Source: Zarea fungicola
Taxonomy: Eukaryota > Ascomycota > Sordariomycetes > Hypocreales > Cordycipitaceae
Length of the DNA stretch: 64,000 bases
Assembly (NCBI GenBank): GCA_900169235.1
Contig: FWCC01000094.1
Location: forward strand, 62,001 to 126,000
Direction: 5' to 3'
Shown here: positions 35,862-47,323 of the stretch, one piece after another
How the letters are laid out: every line of letters starts with the position of its first letter
Position numbering within the stretch: position 1 is the first letter of the stretch
The notes under the pieces: model-generated
What the model was told of the DNA's origin: nothing
Seen by the model: the letters and a program-made list of their open reading frames with translations, nothing else
Database searches by the model: none
Position numbers and translations under genes: made by a program

Positions 35862-36621
35862 ATTGTATCCGGTATCTATTCCTACAATGTGTTTAGCAGC
35901 TCAGCCTTCTTTGCCGGTCGGAATCCAACTCTTCTGTGGTGCTAGACAGACAACATATGGGAGGGACCACTGGGTCGCGCTGGATAGAAAAGATTTCAAG
36001 AGCCGCAAAAATTAGGGCACCGGGGATAAGTGTGAGTGTTCAACAAAGCTGAAAACGACAGAAAAGCCGTGGAAGGAGTCTAAAGTCAGCGTAAGATTCC
36101 AGCTGACGATGAGATTCCCAGCTTGGATAGACAGGCCTAAGCGGGGCTTCATAACGCGTGGCATTTTATGTTGATCGAGCAGGCTCAGTGCCACCCCAAT
36201 TGTAGCCTGCTAACGAGAGACTTGCCGGGATGGAACGTGTACGGAGTACTAGGAAGAAAATAAACCTGGAATCTCCTATTATTCAGATACAATGCATCGT
36301 TCTTAGGCTCGAGCAGAGAGACCGGCTTTCGAAAACATGTACCTACGGAGTCATTTCCCAGACTTTCAAGATCGAGAACACTGGTACGGAGTAGATCTGT
36401 CACGTTGAACTTTAAGGCCCTATTTAGAATCGACCACCTGGGCAGCTAACGAGCTACCGAGGTACCCGCTGGATGGGCTAGGTACCTACCTAGTACCTAC
36501 CTACCTACTAGGGTTGTTGGTACCGTGCGCAGTACAAATGCAGCTGACCTCGTTGCGCTAAACGCTTCCGTGCACAGCCTCCCAAAGCTCTCTCTCCACC
36601 CTCTCTGGCAGAACTGTGAAG
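35862..36621. other. Divergent promoter region with clustered short palindromes
   Basis: About 760 bp between the divergent transferase and 5-phosphatase genes. It holds two TACGGAGTA copies (about 36240 and 36385), and a TACCTACC-rich cluster at about 36478-36512. No gene is supported; a short minus-strand frame at 36185-36403 overlaps these repeats and has no recognisable content. Confidence 0.5.
36478..36512. repeat. TACCTACC/GGTACC palindromic cluster
   Basis: Overlapping TACCTACC units with GGTACC at the left and ACTAGGG at the right, partly self-complementary. The same family occurs near 31595, 40195 and 56627. It lies in a divergent promoter. Confidence 0.7.
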
Positions 36622-38205
36622 ATGCCTGCCCACAACGAAGAAGATCAGCAGCACCTTGTTGACCCAATCACTGTTCCTGCGATCAGTTTTCTTGCGAACC
36701 AGGACAGAATGGCACCATCAACTGTGGACTTGCTTTTCTTGACTTTCAACTGCGCAAAAGCTTTAATAAATACGACAGTATTTGCCAATCATTTTGAAGC
36801 TGCGCTAGGGCAGAATGCCACTGACCTGCCAGACCTGGTTGTGCTGTAGGTGGACTGACTGGCACACTGTTTCAAACTGATGGCTTTAATTCGTACTGAT
36901 GCTTTGTACAGATCTCTGCAAGAAGTTGCACCGCTTAGCTATGCCTTCATTGGCGAGTACTTCCTGCGGCCATACATTGAGCGATTCGATGCTGCAATCA
37001 ACCAAGCAGCTTCACAATATCTTCTGAAGCATGGCATAGCCAACTCGATGCCACTAGCTCCCGAACGAACGACACAGCGAAAGACATATGTACTTATGAG
37101 GTCAAAAAATGTTGGATACACAGCTATTCTATTATTCGCAAAGGAGTCAAGTCGCATCCGGAGCGTCAAAGAGGCCGAAGTCGGCTTCGGCACAGCCGAG
37201 ATGGGCAACAAAGGCGCTGTTGGTTTAAGAGCTATATATGACGCTGGAGAAGGCGGATATACGGAAATGACATTTGTTGCAACACATTTGGCCGCCATGG
37301 AGTGGAATTTGCCGCGTAGAAATGCCAACTGGGCCTCCATAATGCGCTGCATGACGTTTGGTGACCCGATGCCTCTGCTCAACCGTATGAGCAGCCAAAG
37401 ATCCGTACCAGCCGCTGATGATGACAGAGAAGGGGAACGATCAGGGCTCCTGCAGGGTGGTAGAGATACCTCTGACTCTGATATGTTGCAAGCGCAGCTT
37501 CACGATCTATCGCTCTTCAAGCCGACAGCGTTTCTCTTCGTTGGAGGGGATCTGAACTACCGCATATCAACAACCTCTCCTCCTCCAGGAGCGGCTTTTC
37601 CAAGCATGGATCCAAACTCGGATAACTTCTACCCGAGGTTTCTTGAACTAGACCAGCTCACACGGGAGAAATCAGCCGGAAGGACACTACATGGAATGAC
37701 TGAAGCCCCAGTGCGTTTCCCACCGACTTACAAATACGATGTTCAGGAGGATAAGATAGGGAACGGTAATGAGATGGATCCTGTCCCATGGAAATTTGCG
37801 CCACATCGCTATCCTAGCTGGACGGATCGCATTCTGTATTTGGATCTTCCGAGTTGGACTACTTCTGAGTCAGGCAGCAACCGGTTTACAGTACACGCGT
37901 ACGATGCCCTACCGCTCCAGCGAACGAGCGACCACAGGCCCGTATTTCTGCGCATCGAGGTACCAATTCTCGGTCCGTCAGACCTGATTCCACCGGGAGA
38001 ATCAGTAGCGGCGTCAACAGACCCCCGAGTGCGTCTTCCTGCAGAGCTCGATCCGGAGGCTTGGGGACGTCGAGCAGCAGCGAGAAGACGTGAGCTTCTA
38101 GTGGGCTGGAGCATGTTCATCTGGAGTACAAACGAAGGTGTATGCTTATTGGCTACTATTTTGATTGCATCGATTGGCAGCTACTGGATATATCGCTCTA
38201 CTTAG
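36622..38205 (+). CDS. Inositol polyphosphate 5-phosphatase with C-terminal membrane anchor (Inp54-like)
   Basis: Exons 36622-36845 and 36912-38205, split by a 66-nt intron (GTAGGT...TACAG, phase 2), give 505 residues. The domain removes the 5-phosphate of phosphoinositides such as PI(4,5)P2. Both hallmark motifs are clear: GGDLNYRIS (Asp288 region) and YPSWTDRILY (about 375-384), followed by RTSDHRPVF. The N-terminal LLFLTFNCAKAL and AEMGNKGAVG also fit. The last about 20 residues (VCLLATILIASIGSYWIY) form a hydrophobic helix ending three residues before the stop, a tail-anchor arrangement like yeast Inp54 on the ER, so it probably acts on membranes facing the cytosol. An insert at about 230-260 between the catalytic blocks is rich in Asp and Ser. 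The splice is supported by restoration of DLVVLSLQEVAPL. The 3' end is 202 bp from the convergent PKA gene. Confidence 0.93.
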
Positions 38206-38407
38206 ATAATACCACATGAAATCATCTTCTGGTTGCATAGCTACTGTACAGGTCTTTAGCAGACGAACGCAGCCTCTAATAACGAACACAACCATCTTCA
38301 ATATGTACTATGGTAGCTGTGATAACATTGTCAGTCACCTGCCGGTCTTCCCCTAAAACGTCACATCAGGAACTACCAGCCATGTAAGTTCAAGCAGACT
38401 TAAGGAC

Positions 38408-39664
38408 CTAAAAATCTTTGAAATATTGCTCATACTGCTGGGCCATTTCAAGTGTGTACGTGTCTCGCTTTCCGTCATCTTCTGGATATACATCAAAGCA
38501 TTGAGCATCACCAACATGGCGGACAGGGGGAATAATAGGGCCTGACGACCGCCTCCACAGTACATCTTCCCAGACAATGTTCCGGAAGAATGGGTGCGCC
38601 TTGACTCTGCTCGCTCCGCCACTTATATTTCCTAACCTCCGTGAGCGATCGACTGTGCAGAAGGAGCAGATGATGTCCTTAGCTTCCTCGGACACCAATG
38701 CATCCGCTGGGAAGGTAATGGGCTTCTCCACAATCCTGGTACAAGAGTTAAGCATTGTTCTTCGACATGATTCATTGCATGCAACTCACTGCTTGTATAT
38801 TTCTATCGGGTTTTGGTGCCAAAATGGAGGATAGCCGGTCAGGAACTCGTATAGTAAAATGCCAAGTGCCCACCAATCCACAGCCGTCGTGTGGCCTTTA
38901 TTGTGTATCACCTCAGGGGCGAGATACTCTGGTGTTCCACAAAGTGTGTATGTTTCAACGGGTCGATCATCCTGGTGTCCCAGCCTCTTCGCAAACCCAA
39001 AATCGACAAGTTTGATGTGGCCGTGCCTGTCAAGAAGCAAATTCTCTGGCTTGAGATCTCTGTACGCAACGCCGCCTTGCTGCTCGTGAAGGTACTCCAG
39101 AACCAAGACGATCTCAGCGGCATAAAATCGGGCGACAGGCTCCTCGAACCGCCGAAATTTCCTCAAGTAGCTGAAGAGTTCGCCACCAGGTACGTAGTCG
39201 AGGAGTAAATAGAGGGAATCAGCATCGGCAAATGAGGCGATTAGATTGGTAATAAACGGATGGCCGGCAACATCTGCAAGCACTGCTCGTTCGTGGCGTA
39301 CATGATCGATTTGTTTCAATTTAATGACTTCTGTTTTTCGGAGAATTTTCAGTGCATAAACCTCTGATTCTTCTTGTTGGTGAAGCGAGGTTGCTGCCGT
39401 GACCGATCTGACAAGACAGACTCGGGCAAATGTCCCTACGTAGCATTAGTTCGATTGAACCTGACACAGCTCCGGTGAGAGCAAATGGATATACAAACCT
39501 GTGCCAAGGGTTCTGACCAGCTTGAAATTTGACAGCTTGAAATTGCGCGCCGGCGCTGGGGGCTTACTTATGGCGCTGTTCAGAGTAGAGCTGGCGGGTT
39601 TGGCTGCGATTGTATTGTAGCCAGCTGGCTGAGCAACAGAAAATGATGCCATAATGCCGGTCAT
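38408..39664 (-). CDS. pkaC2: cAMP-dependent protein kinase catalytic subunit, class II
   Basis: Three exons (39664-39499, 39435-38790, 38735-38408) predict 379 residues from ATG 39664, or 375 from the second in-frame ATG at 39652 (MASFSV). Introns are 63 and 54 nt (GTTTGT...CGTAG; GTGAGT...ACCAG). It is an AGC kinase acting downstream of cAMP. Visible elements: glycine loop LGTGTFARV across the first splice, Lys85 in VYALK, catalytic YRDLKPENLL (Asp183), DFGFA near 201, activation loop TYTLCGTPEYLAPE (Thr220), VDWWALG, and the C-terminal hydrophobic motif YFKDF at the very end, as in PKA. A 14-residue Thr/Gln/Glu insert before EVYALK and the short N-terminus fit the second, divergent PKA subunit of filamentous fungi better than the major one. 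The class II assignment is inference from these traits; a phylogeny would settle it. Confidence 0.92.
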
Positions 39665-40530
39665 ATATAGAGCGCTGCGTAAGTCCTTTATTCATTAAAA
39701 GGGGCTCCATTCCCACCGTGTGACCGGCACGGCAAATGATGAAGGAGGTAACTTAAGAACAGGCAGGCAATTCACACAAAGATGCTGTGCGATCCATAGC
39801 CGTAATTGACCAGTCACTGACAAGACGATTGTGCTTTCCGCTTCGGATTTCTAGAGATGTATATGACAAGTCCACTGGCGACGGAACCTCAGATGATGGC
39901 TATGGCGCTGAAATCTGCAGAGAAGCGAAGCAGATGCTGGATTGGAACTGTGCTTTCACTGAGCGGCGACATCACAGACGACACAGGACCGTGCGTCAGG
40001 TGGGGCCGTGGTGGCCAAGAGGTCAATGTACTCTTCGATGGAAGGTACTTCCACAAGCTCCATTTGGCGCGTCGAGGTACCTCCAGTAGGCGGGGGCAGC
40101 ATGAGCCCGCGTGGCGGTGGGCAGTTCTGTCTCGCAATGCGCCACAGTGTCCATACTGGTGCAACATGTACCTGTTTTGTATGTACCTCTCTGACTACCT
40201 ACCTAGTACCTGTACCGATACATATTGTAACAGAGATCCACCGGCTTGAGGCTCGGCTAGGTATGTGAGGTATGTAGGTACGAATGACATATGGTCAAAA
40301 AGTGAACAATCCACCCTTTAAAGCTGCAACAACACCAGCTTCACTCGCACAGTTCTGGAGTATACCCATACTGGGACGGTTCGTCAATCCATCTGAAATC
40401 TTCAGAAGCTTGGTAGCCCCCTTCAAGTGCGTCGTCCTTCTCCAATTTTGCCTGGCTCGGCCCCAGCTGCGAGGTTGAGACGACGAGGTCGATCCGTCGA
40501 CATGCGCGTCTGAGGAAAAAGCTGGAAACA
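39665..40530. other. Divergent promoter region (PKA / TBC GAP)
   Basis: About 870 bp. It contains a CTACCTACCTAGTACC repeat block at about 40195-40216 and TATGTAGGTA at about 40271. Small frames at 39787-40268 on both strands overlap each other and show no domain. A purine/pyrimidine-mixed leader precedes the TBC gene. Confidence 0.5.
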
Positions 40531-43500
40531 ATGTTCTCCAACTTCTCAAGCATAGTGCAGAAGGCACAGCAGCTCATTGACCCCACCCAGGGACTGAATC
40601 TCTCCAGTTCTGACCGGAATCCATCGAAGGCATCCCTCTTCCAGAGCCAATTCCGGCTCCCGCCTTCCCAGAACCCCCTCTACGAGATCAGTTCTGAGCT
40701 CACTATTCCACCATCGAACGCGACCGGTGGCGATAGAGACCACGATAGAGGATGGCATTACGTGGGTAAGCTACATCTCTCAGAGGCTTTCCTTTGCTTT
40801 TCAACAACCCCCACGAGTTTCTTGCAGTCGGCGAGCACAAGCACATCTGCTGCCTTTACTGGCCAGACTCATGGCGGCGGGCCTAGCGGGAACGGATTCA
40901 GCTTTCCGCTCTGTGCGATTAGACGCGTAGAAAGGCTCAATAGCCAGAATTTTCAGGTCAGTAGGGACGACACTTTTGTTTTGTTGAGGCTATCATTAAC
41001 CATCCGTATCCAGTTTGCCCTCGCCATAACGACATGGAATGGACTGCTTACCGATAATCAAAAAGACAAGGACGCGGCGCCGGGAGATAATCGAGATATC
41101 AAAGAGCAACGCATAACCCTTCATCTCGCAGGAACTAGGCAAGCCTGTGAACGGTTCTGTGATGGTCTGAAAAAGGGACTGCGGGCCGGGGTTGGCAACG
41201 TCGGCAAGCTGCGACGAGTCATCTCTGAATGCTACTCGGAATATCTCTTGCGGTCTGAAGAAAAGAAAGACAGTGCACCTCCAGATGCAGGCCTCGGCAT
41301 GGCATTCCGCTACCCGGGTGATCCCAAGAAGCTGAGGGACAGGGCCAAAATGCGACTCTGGGCTGAATATTTGCGAGACAACGGCCGGAGTGCGACACTC
41401 CTGCGACAGCCTACCTTCCACAAGCTAATACGGGTTGGCTTGCCCAACCGGCTTCGAGGCGAAATGTGGGAACTGACGTCTGGCTCTCTATACCTGCGCC
41501 TTGAGTCCCCAACCCAGTACGCGGAGACGCTGGCAAAGTTTGAAGGGCAGGAGTCACTTGCCATTGACGAGATAGAAAAAGACCTGAATCGAAGCTTGCC
41601 CGAATACCCTGGCTTTCAGAGCGAGGAAGGTATTGGACGTCTACGTCGTGTTTTGACCGCTTACAGCTGGGTTGACACTGATGTCGGTTATTGCCAGGCC
41701 ATGAACATTGTCGTAGCAGCACTTCTCATCTACATGTCCGAATCCCAGGCTTTCTTTCTCCTCTCTACTCTCTGCAACAGGTTGGTACCTGGATACTACT
41801 CCACTACCATGTACGGCACGCTTCTTGACCAGAAAGTATTCGAATCTCTTGTGGAAAGAACAATGCCAATTCTCTGGGAACACCTTGTCAAGAGCGATGT
41901 CCAACTTTCCGTGGTATCACTACCATGGTTCTTATCACTCTATATCAACTCTATGCCGCTTGTCTTTGCCTTTAGGGTTTTGGATGTATTCTTTGTGGAG
42001 GGTCCGAAAGTCTTGTTTCAGGTTGGCCTGGCCATCTTGCGTATCAACGGTGAAGAGCTTCTGGATGCCACAGACGATGGTGCTTTCATATCGGTCCTAA
42101 AGACATACTTCGCCCGGCTCGACCAATCGGCTCATCCCAACTCCGAAAACCCCAAGCTTCGTGCAGTGACCCGATTCCAAGAGCTGATGGTGGTTGCGTT
42201 TAAAGAATTTTCTGGCATCACTCACAGTAGCATCACAGAGCTGAGATTACAGAAGAAGGATGGAGTCCTTAACAATATTGAAAACTTTGCCAAGAGAACC
42301 GCTATTCGAAACCTCGGCCCGGACAGCAAGCTCCTCTCCAACGAGGAGCTGGGATCTCTCTACGACAGATTTTATAATGTTCTGTACGAGCGACAGCAAC
42401 GAGATCGCATGATGTTAGAGGAGGCGCAACGCAGGGCCAAGGCCAGCAGATCGCGTGTATCCGAAATCTTCGCCGCTGGTACTCCTGATCAGGTAGAGAA
42501 AGGGCGCGTAGGCCTGGGGCCAAGTACCAGTCTGATGGACTACGACGCATTCCGCGAGTTTCTCGCCAGCTTGTGCCGCTGGGCAGTATCTGACTCGCCG
42601 GGGCAGTCCAAGAGGAGCACGGGGATGGAGACTGAGCGGCAGGGTAAAGCCAACGGCGGCCGAGGGCCTTCACGAAGCTACTCACCTTGGGGTTTCGGAC
42701 CAGAGCCGGCCCAACACGAGTTCTTAGAGCGCCTCTTCGACAAATGGGACGCCGACGGCAACAAGGCTCTAACTCTTCAAAACGTTGTTTCCGGCCTGGC
42801 AGGCATCAAGGGCAAGAAAGATATAATGGGTACCATCACTTATTTCTTTGAGCTCTATGACGATGATGGAGATGGCAAAGTTGACCGAGAGGGTATCCTC
42901 CGCATCTCTGAAGCACTCTTGTTTCTGTCAAGGCGTGGCCTGGAAGGGTCACTAAGCCCCCTTACCGACGTTCCCCCGCAGGAAACTCTAGACAGCCACT
43001 CGCCCGGCGTATCTACGAACGAAAGATTTCTTGGAAGCGTGAGTGCCTTCATTCGCCGATGCTTCGAGTATGCAGACCCAGATCATCCACAAAACAGGAG
43101 CGAAATGGATGACCTGATTGTAATGAATGAAGACCGTAGCTCTGGAGGAGACGACACATTTGCTGTCGGCGACGAGGAGGAAGAAGAAAACAGCCAAGAT
43201 GCGCCCAGGTTTGGACCATCCGTGGAAGGCAAAGGTACCTCACAAAGTTACGTCGCCAAGGCAAAGTCTGAGGCTGCGAATGCCGCTCTGGATCCCGCCC
43301 ACCCGCTTCACATTACGCTACCGACTTTCCGGATGGTCGTGTTGGCTGATGAACTTCTTGAGCAATTCTTCGAGTCCTCCTTTCCCCTCTCATTCCACGT
43401 CATAGAAGGCGTTCCGGATGTCCTCGCATCCACAGGCCCGTTACTCACAACATTCTCCAGCCTCGGTTTCGGCACGAAGCACCAAACAGCACCCGTCGGC

Positions 43501-43887
43501 CCTCCCGGTGCAGGACGAGGGCTTCGCGGTGTCCTGGACAACATAGTCACGGATGGTATGCGCGTAGCTACGGAGGTGCGGAGGCGAATGGAGGAAGCCC
43601 AGAAAGAGCTGGAGAAGAACGCAATCCCTGGCCAACGTCCAGAGGATGACGAGGAGGAGGAGGATGATGTCGCCTTGCGGGCTGAGCTTACATCCGGCCG
43701 TAGCGCGGACGTTGAGCGTCGCTCCGTGCGAAGCTCTGACCGAGATCTGTTGGATGCCGCCGAGGTGTCTGCCGGGCCTACGTCAAAAATGACTGTCGAG
43801 CGGCTAGTTAATATTGATTCTGATATATCTGTGCCGAAACCAACAACGCCACAAGAAACGGCTGGGGTTGTTGAGTTCGAAACTTGA
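40531..43887 (+). CDS. Rab GTPase-activating protein: GRAM, TBC and EF-hand domains (Gyp2/Mdr1-like)
   Basis: One uninterrupted exon of 1118 codons starting MFSNFSSIVQKAQQL. TBC domains stimulate GTP hydrolysis by Rab GTPases in membrane traffic. A GRAM-like lipid-binding region (about 60-180) is followed by a TBC domain at about 300-520. It carries both catalytic finger motifs: IEKDLNR (the IxxDxxR arginine) and VGYCQAMN (the YxQ glutamine). Later features are a helical linker, two EF-hand-like loops near 737-790 (DKWDADGNK and DDDGDGKVD), and an acidic low-complexity C-terminus. The second EF loop keeps the acidic positions expected for calcium binding. Domain order matches yeast Gyp2/Mdr1 and animal TBC1D8/9. 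The acidic runs near 890 and 1050 are probably disordered. The lack of introns in 3.3 kb contrasts with most neighbours. Confidence 0.93.
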   Translation: MFSNFSSIVQKAQQLIDPTQGLNLSSSDRNPSKASLFQSQFRLPPSQNPLYEISSELTIPPSNATGGDRDHDRGWHYVGKLHLSEAFLCFSTTPTSFLQSASTSTSAAFTGQTHGGGPSGNGFSFPLCAIRRVERLNSQNFQVSRDDTFVLLRLSLTIRIQFALAITTWNGLLTDNQKDKDAAPGDNRDIKEQRITLHLAGTRQACERFCDGLKKGLRAGVGNVGKLRRVISECYSEYLLRSEEKKDSAPPDAGLGMAFRYPGDPKKLRDRAKMRLWAEYLRDNGRSATLLRQPTFHKLIRVGLPNRLRGEMWELTSGSLYLRLESPTQYAETLAKFEGQESLAIDEIEKDLNRSLPEYPGFQSEEGIGRLRRVLTAYSWVDTDVGYCQAMNIVVAALLIYMSESQAFFLLSTLCNRLVPGYYSTTMYGTLLDQKVFESLVERTMPILWEHLVKSDVQLSVVSLPWFLSLYINSMPLVFAFRVLDVFFVEGPKVLFQVGLAILRINGEELLDATDDGAFISVLKTYFARLDQSAHPNSENPKLRAVTRFQELMVVAFKEFSGITHSSITELRLQKKDGVLNNIENFAKRTAIRNLGPDSKLLSNEELGSLYDRFYNVLYERQQRDRMMLEEAQRRAKASRSRVSEIFAAGTPDQVEKGRVGLGPSTSLMDYDAFREFLASLCRWAVSDSPGQSKRSTGMETERQGKANGGRGPSRSYSPWGFGPEPAQHEFLERLFDKWDADGNKALTLQNVVSGLAGIKGKKDIMGTITYFFELYDDDGDGKVDREGILRISEALLFLSRRGLEGSLSPLTDVPPQETLDSHSPGVSTNERFLGSVSAFIRRCFEYADPDHPQNRSEMDDLIVMNEDRSSGGDDTFAVGDEEEEENSQDAPRFGPSVEGKGTSQSYVAKAKSEAANAALDPAHPLHITLPTFRMVVLADELLEQFFESSFPLSFHVIEGVPDVLASTGPLLTTFSSLGFGTKHQTAPVGPPGAGRGLRGVLDNIVTDGMRVATEVRRRMEEAQKELEKNAIPGQRPEDDEEEEDDVALRAELTSGRSADVERRSVRSSDRDLLDAAEVSAGPTSKMTVERLVNIDSDISVPKPTTPQETAGVVEFET

Positions 43888-45470
43888 CGGGAAAAATAGA
43901 TTTACAAAAGGAAAAATTGATTTATTTTGTTCAAGGTTAACTTCCGCGGAGGCAAGGTCCTACATTTAGACAAAAAAATCAAATAGAACACCGAATCTCG
44001 CACGCATTATTCGAAATTGCCCCTTACAGCCACTATCAACCAACCACCCCCCCAGTACGACATGTAGTTTTACAGTATGGTGTCCTCCTCATGAATGCCC
44101 TAGCAGGCCGCAGACCTACGAGGTGCATATTCTATTGCTCCAGGTGAGCTATATCTTTAGTTCCTTAGTTCCTTACAGAGCTTTCTTTCTTACTGTCTAT
44201 ATCTTCTCTTGTTTATAAAGATACTACTGGTGTCTGTTTATCTATGGGCGAGGCAAAAGACGCTTGCAAGAGTTCCAGCTAGATACTAATAGTAATACGC
44301 AAAGAGCTGTATGGGAGGTACGGGTTCGTTCTGTACAGGCTGAATCTTATCCGTAAGGGGAGGCTTTCTCTATCCTAATATGGTGTGTAGGAAAAGGCTC
44401 TGGTAAGCTCCGAAAAAAAATGCACCGATATTTGCTAGAGTATTATAATTGTTTTTTGTAAATTTATTTATGGAATCATTTATTTGGGCAGCTGTTTAGA
44501 GATGTGCTCTGGTCAGAAAAAGAATGTTACTTCTTTTTCTATAAATGACTAAAAACATAATTGTTTATTCGTCAAGCAGTAAAATAAGAACTGGTATTAT
44601 ATATGCCTATGTTATACGTTATAATACTAAATTTAGTGTGAAATCATCCGTTTTTTTTTTCGTGCCTCGGCTCGCCCTGCTTGCCTTGACAATACAAATA
44701 AAACTGCCTTCTAAACAAATGTTTGAAAGGTGTTTTTTTGCTAAAAAGGGTAAAGTATTATTATACATTGATCTTATAACGTTTATATGTTATTAAATTT
44801 ATTTTTCTTCTCTGTGCAGCATCGTTGCACTTTTTTCTTTTCTTTTCTTTTCTTTTCGTCTCTTATTTAAGCCGCAGACTACTAGTAGTACCCAGTAGAC
44901 TTCCACCTTTTTTTTTTTTTTTTGCTTCTCTGTACAGCTCTTTCTTTTATTAAGCCACTCTTAATTATTTTTTTTATACAATGTAATATCAAAAGTTTAC
45001 AATATTCCATCTGTATGGTAGATCTGCTTTCAAAATATCAACCTTTTTATATAAAAAAAACAATATGCTTCGATTAGCTATTATTTATAGTGATAGTTGG
45101 TTTTCACTCTGCTAGCACCAGCCTCTATCTACATTTTCCCGCCGCGCAACCCGTAGCCAATAAGCTTTTGGTTGGTGCCCTTTAGTTAGACTGGAGATCG
45201 TGGCAACTGAGCAAGCAGCCACCCACCTAAAACTGGTTGCGTGGGCGCGTCCAAATGTGGTCGGCATTGTGCCCCTTTTCGGTACCTGGGTGTACAAGCT
45301 ATTTCACCCCACACAACACAACACTGGATACGATACGACGTGCCGTCGGCAAACACTCTCCTCTCCACCCCGTATCATACATATCCTCAACACTGAAAGA
45401 GTTTGCATTCCTGAAATAGAACAATTATTTTCAGGAGTCAGCAGCCTCTCATTCAAACACACTGACGAAA
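43888..45470. other. AT-rich intergenic island with homopolymer and pentamer runs
   Basis: About 1.6 kb between the TBC gene and pal1. The centre (about 44380-45080) is conspicuously AT-rich, with a (TTTTC)n run at 44833-44857, a T16 run at about 44908-44923 and several T8-T9 runs. The phrase CTTCTCTGTRCAGC appears at about 44808 and 44924, suggesting an old local duplication. No gene is supported. The rest is 3' and 5' flanking sequence. Confidence 0.55.
44833..44857. repeat. (TTTTC)n microsatellite
   Basis: About five consecutive TTTTC/TTTCT-phase pentamers inside the AT-rich island. A T16 run lies 50 bp downstream. Confidence 0.8.
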
Positions 45471-47323
45471 ATGTCAACTGCAGGTGCTTCTGGGCCTCGA
45501 GGTAAGGATACCGCAGGAAGCGCAACAAAAGTTGCACGCGGAAACCCGCCGTTCAACTGTGGCGACTTCGTCATGACCTCGAAGCCGTCTAACTCTCTTC
45601 TGCAGGGCAGCAAGGGGCCAAAGGAACGCATCTGTCAGCTAACCTCCTTTCTAATAACCCCTTTCGAAACCGCGCCGCCTCTCCATCGAATGTTGAGACA
45701 GCTGGAGCCACTCTAGCATCTTCACCTTTCGACGACCCTCCGCCACACCGACCGCTTTCCCGTAATCCGTTCCTGGATCAGCCTCCGGTTATACGCTCGC
45801 CGGGAGTAGCATCCACTCATTCTGACTCGAAAAGTTTGTCTGCGGAGGATATATTTGTATGTGTGAGAGTTTCCCGCGGCTGGGCCAGCGCCTCGAGAAA
45901 CGCCTGCCGGAACTAAACTGCATTGCTTACTCCTTCCCTTTTACAAGCCGCCAAGCACTACACCAACCATGTTGACGATTTACTAATTTTCCTTCTAGAA
46001 CTCATTAACTCTAGACGATAGCAAGACCGCAGACTTTCAACCATCATCTCTACCCAGCGCAAGGCGGCCTATGGAGCACCGTCAACAATCCACCAGGTCT
46101 GGTGATAAGCAAGGGCCTAAGCCACTGTCCAGCATGAAGCATCGGCCGACTAAGTCTCAAGAAGCTGCTCTGAGAGCAAGAAAACACGCTCAAGATTCAC
46201 AGCCTAGCTCGTCACGTTCACCTCAGCGGAAACCTCAACGACGACCGCGACGCAATTCCGAGTCATCGCTTATGGACTTCGATGTAAAGCCTATTACAGA
46301 TGAGGAGCGGAAGATGATTGAGGAAAAGCGACGCGAAAAGGACCGGGGGCGGCGCGAGGGTCGAGATGGGAAGGAAAAGGGAAGGTCCAGCAGACCCAGT
46401 CGACGGCTTGATATCATAGACCAGCTTGATGCCACGAGCATTTATGGCACTGGATGTAAGTACAGCCAGTATCTTTGTGCTTGGACTTGTAGTGTATGCT
46501 AATAATTTTGCTAGTGTTCCACCACGACGGTCCTTTCGATGCCCTCAACCCACACCGCAATCGTCATAGCAGCCGACGTGCTCCGATGCAAGCATTTCCA
46601 AAAGACTCGCTTAACAACTCCCTTGGCGGCTCTGGTCCTCTGAACCAGCAAGCGGACCATTCCACTTTCATGGGGGAAACTAGCGAAGCCTTTAGAGACT
46701 ATGCAACCGGTGCGCGAGTAAAGACTGTGTCTAGCCAGGCGGCCATCTTCAATCCTGTGTCCCGCGGCGAAATGATACATGGTGACGAAAGCCATGGCCT
46801 GGGCACTTCGACTTTCTTGGAAGGTACTCCTGCCGCTCGGACAGCTATTGCCCGACGTGAAGCTGAACAGGCGCAAGAGGCTATGGCAGTCGGCATTCAA
46901 CGAAAAAAGTCTCTCGCACACCGTATCCGGCACATGAACAAAGGACCCCGTGATTATAATAGCACCGTTCAGAGCTCAAATCCCGGCGTGATCTACGGTC
47001 AATCGTCTCCTGATGCCATGCCAGCTCGTTCAGGTGATGGCTCAGAACCCAACAACGGCTACTTTTCAGAATTTGGCCAAGGCGAGGACAAGATAACGAT
47101 CAAGGCCCGTGAGGGTACGTTGTCACCGGTTAGCCCGCCGCCCGTGCCAAGACGCGGCTCGGGAGCTACCTTGGAAAGGCGTGCGACAACAGATGCAACC
47201 AGCCCGGCAGAAGACGTCCCATCTAAATCAACTGGTCTGCTCGGGAGGATGAAAAGTTTGAAAGGGGGTAGAAAGCCACGAAATGTAGACGGCGCAAACA
47301 CCTTGCCTGTGAGCCAGGGTTGA
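45471..47323 (+). CDS. pal1: Pal1 family cell-morphology/endocytosis protein
   Basis: Proposed exons are 45471-45501, 45639-45856, 45999-46455 and 46515-47323, 504 residues. Pal1 proteins localise to growth sites and endocytic coats and help maintain cylindrical shape. The Pal1 core spans the last splice and reads HHDGPFDALNPHRNR, then APMQAFPKDSLNNSLGGSGPL. The N-terminus has NPF motifs (SNNPFRNRAA and SRNPFLD), ligands for EH domains. A strongly basic and Glu-rich helical segment, DEERKMIEEKRREKDRGR, precedes the core. Introns 2 and 3 are firm (GTATGT...TTCTAG phase 0; GTAAGT...TGCTAG phase 1). Intron 1 is less sure: GTAAGG at 45502 fits in phase with the acceptor CTGTCAG ending at 45638, while the stronger-looking TTCTGCAG at 45604 would shift the frame into a stop. 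Reading through without splicing ends at 45716 and loses the NPF region. Confidence 0.9.
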
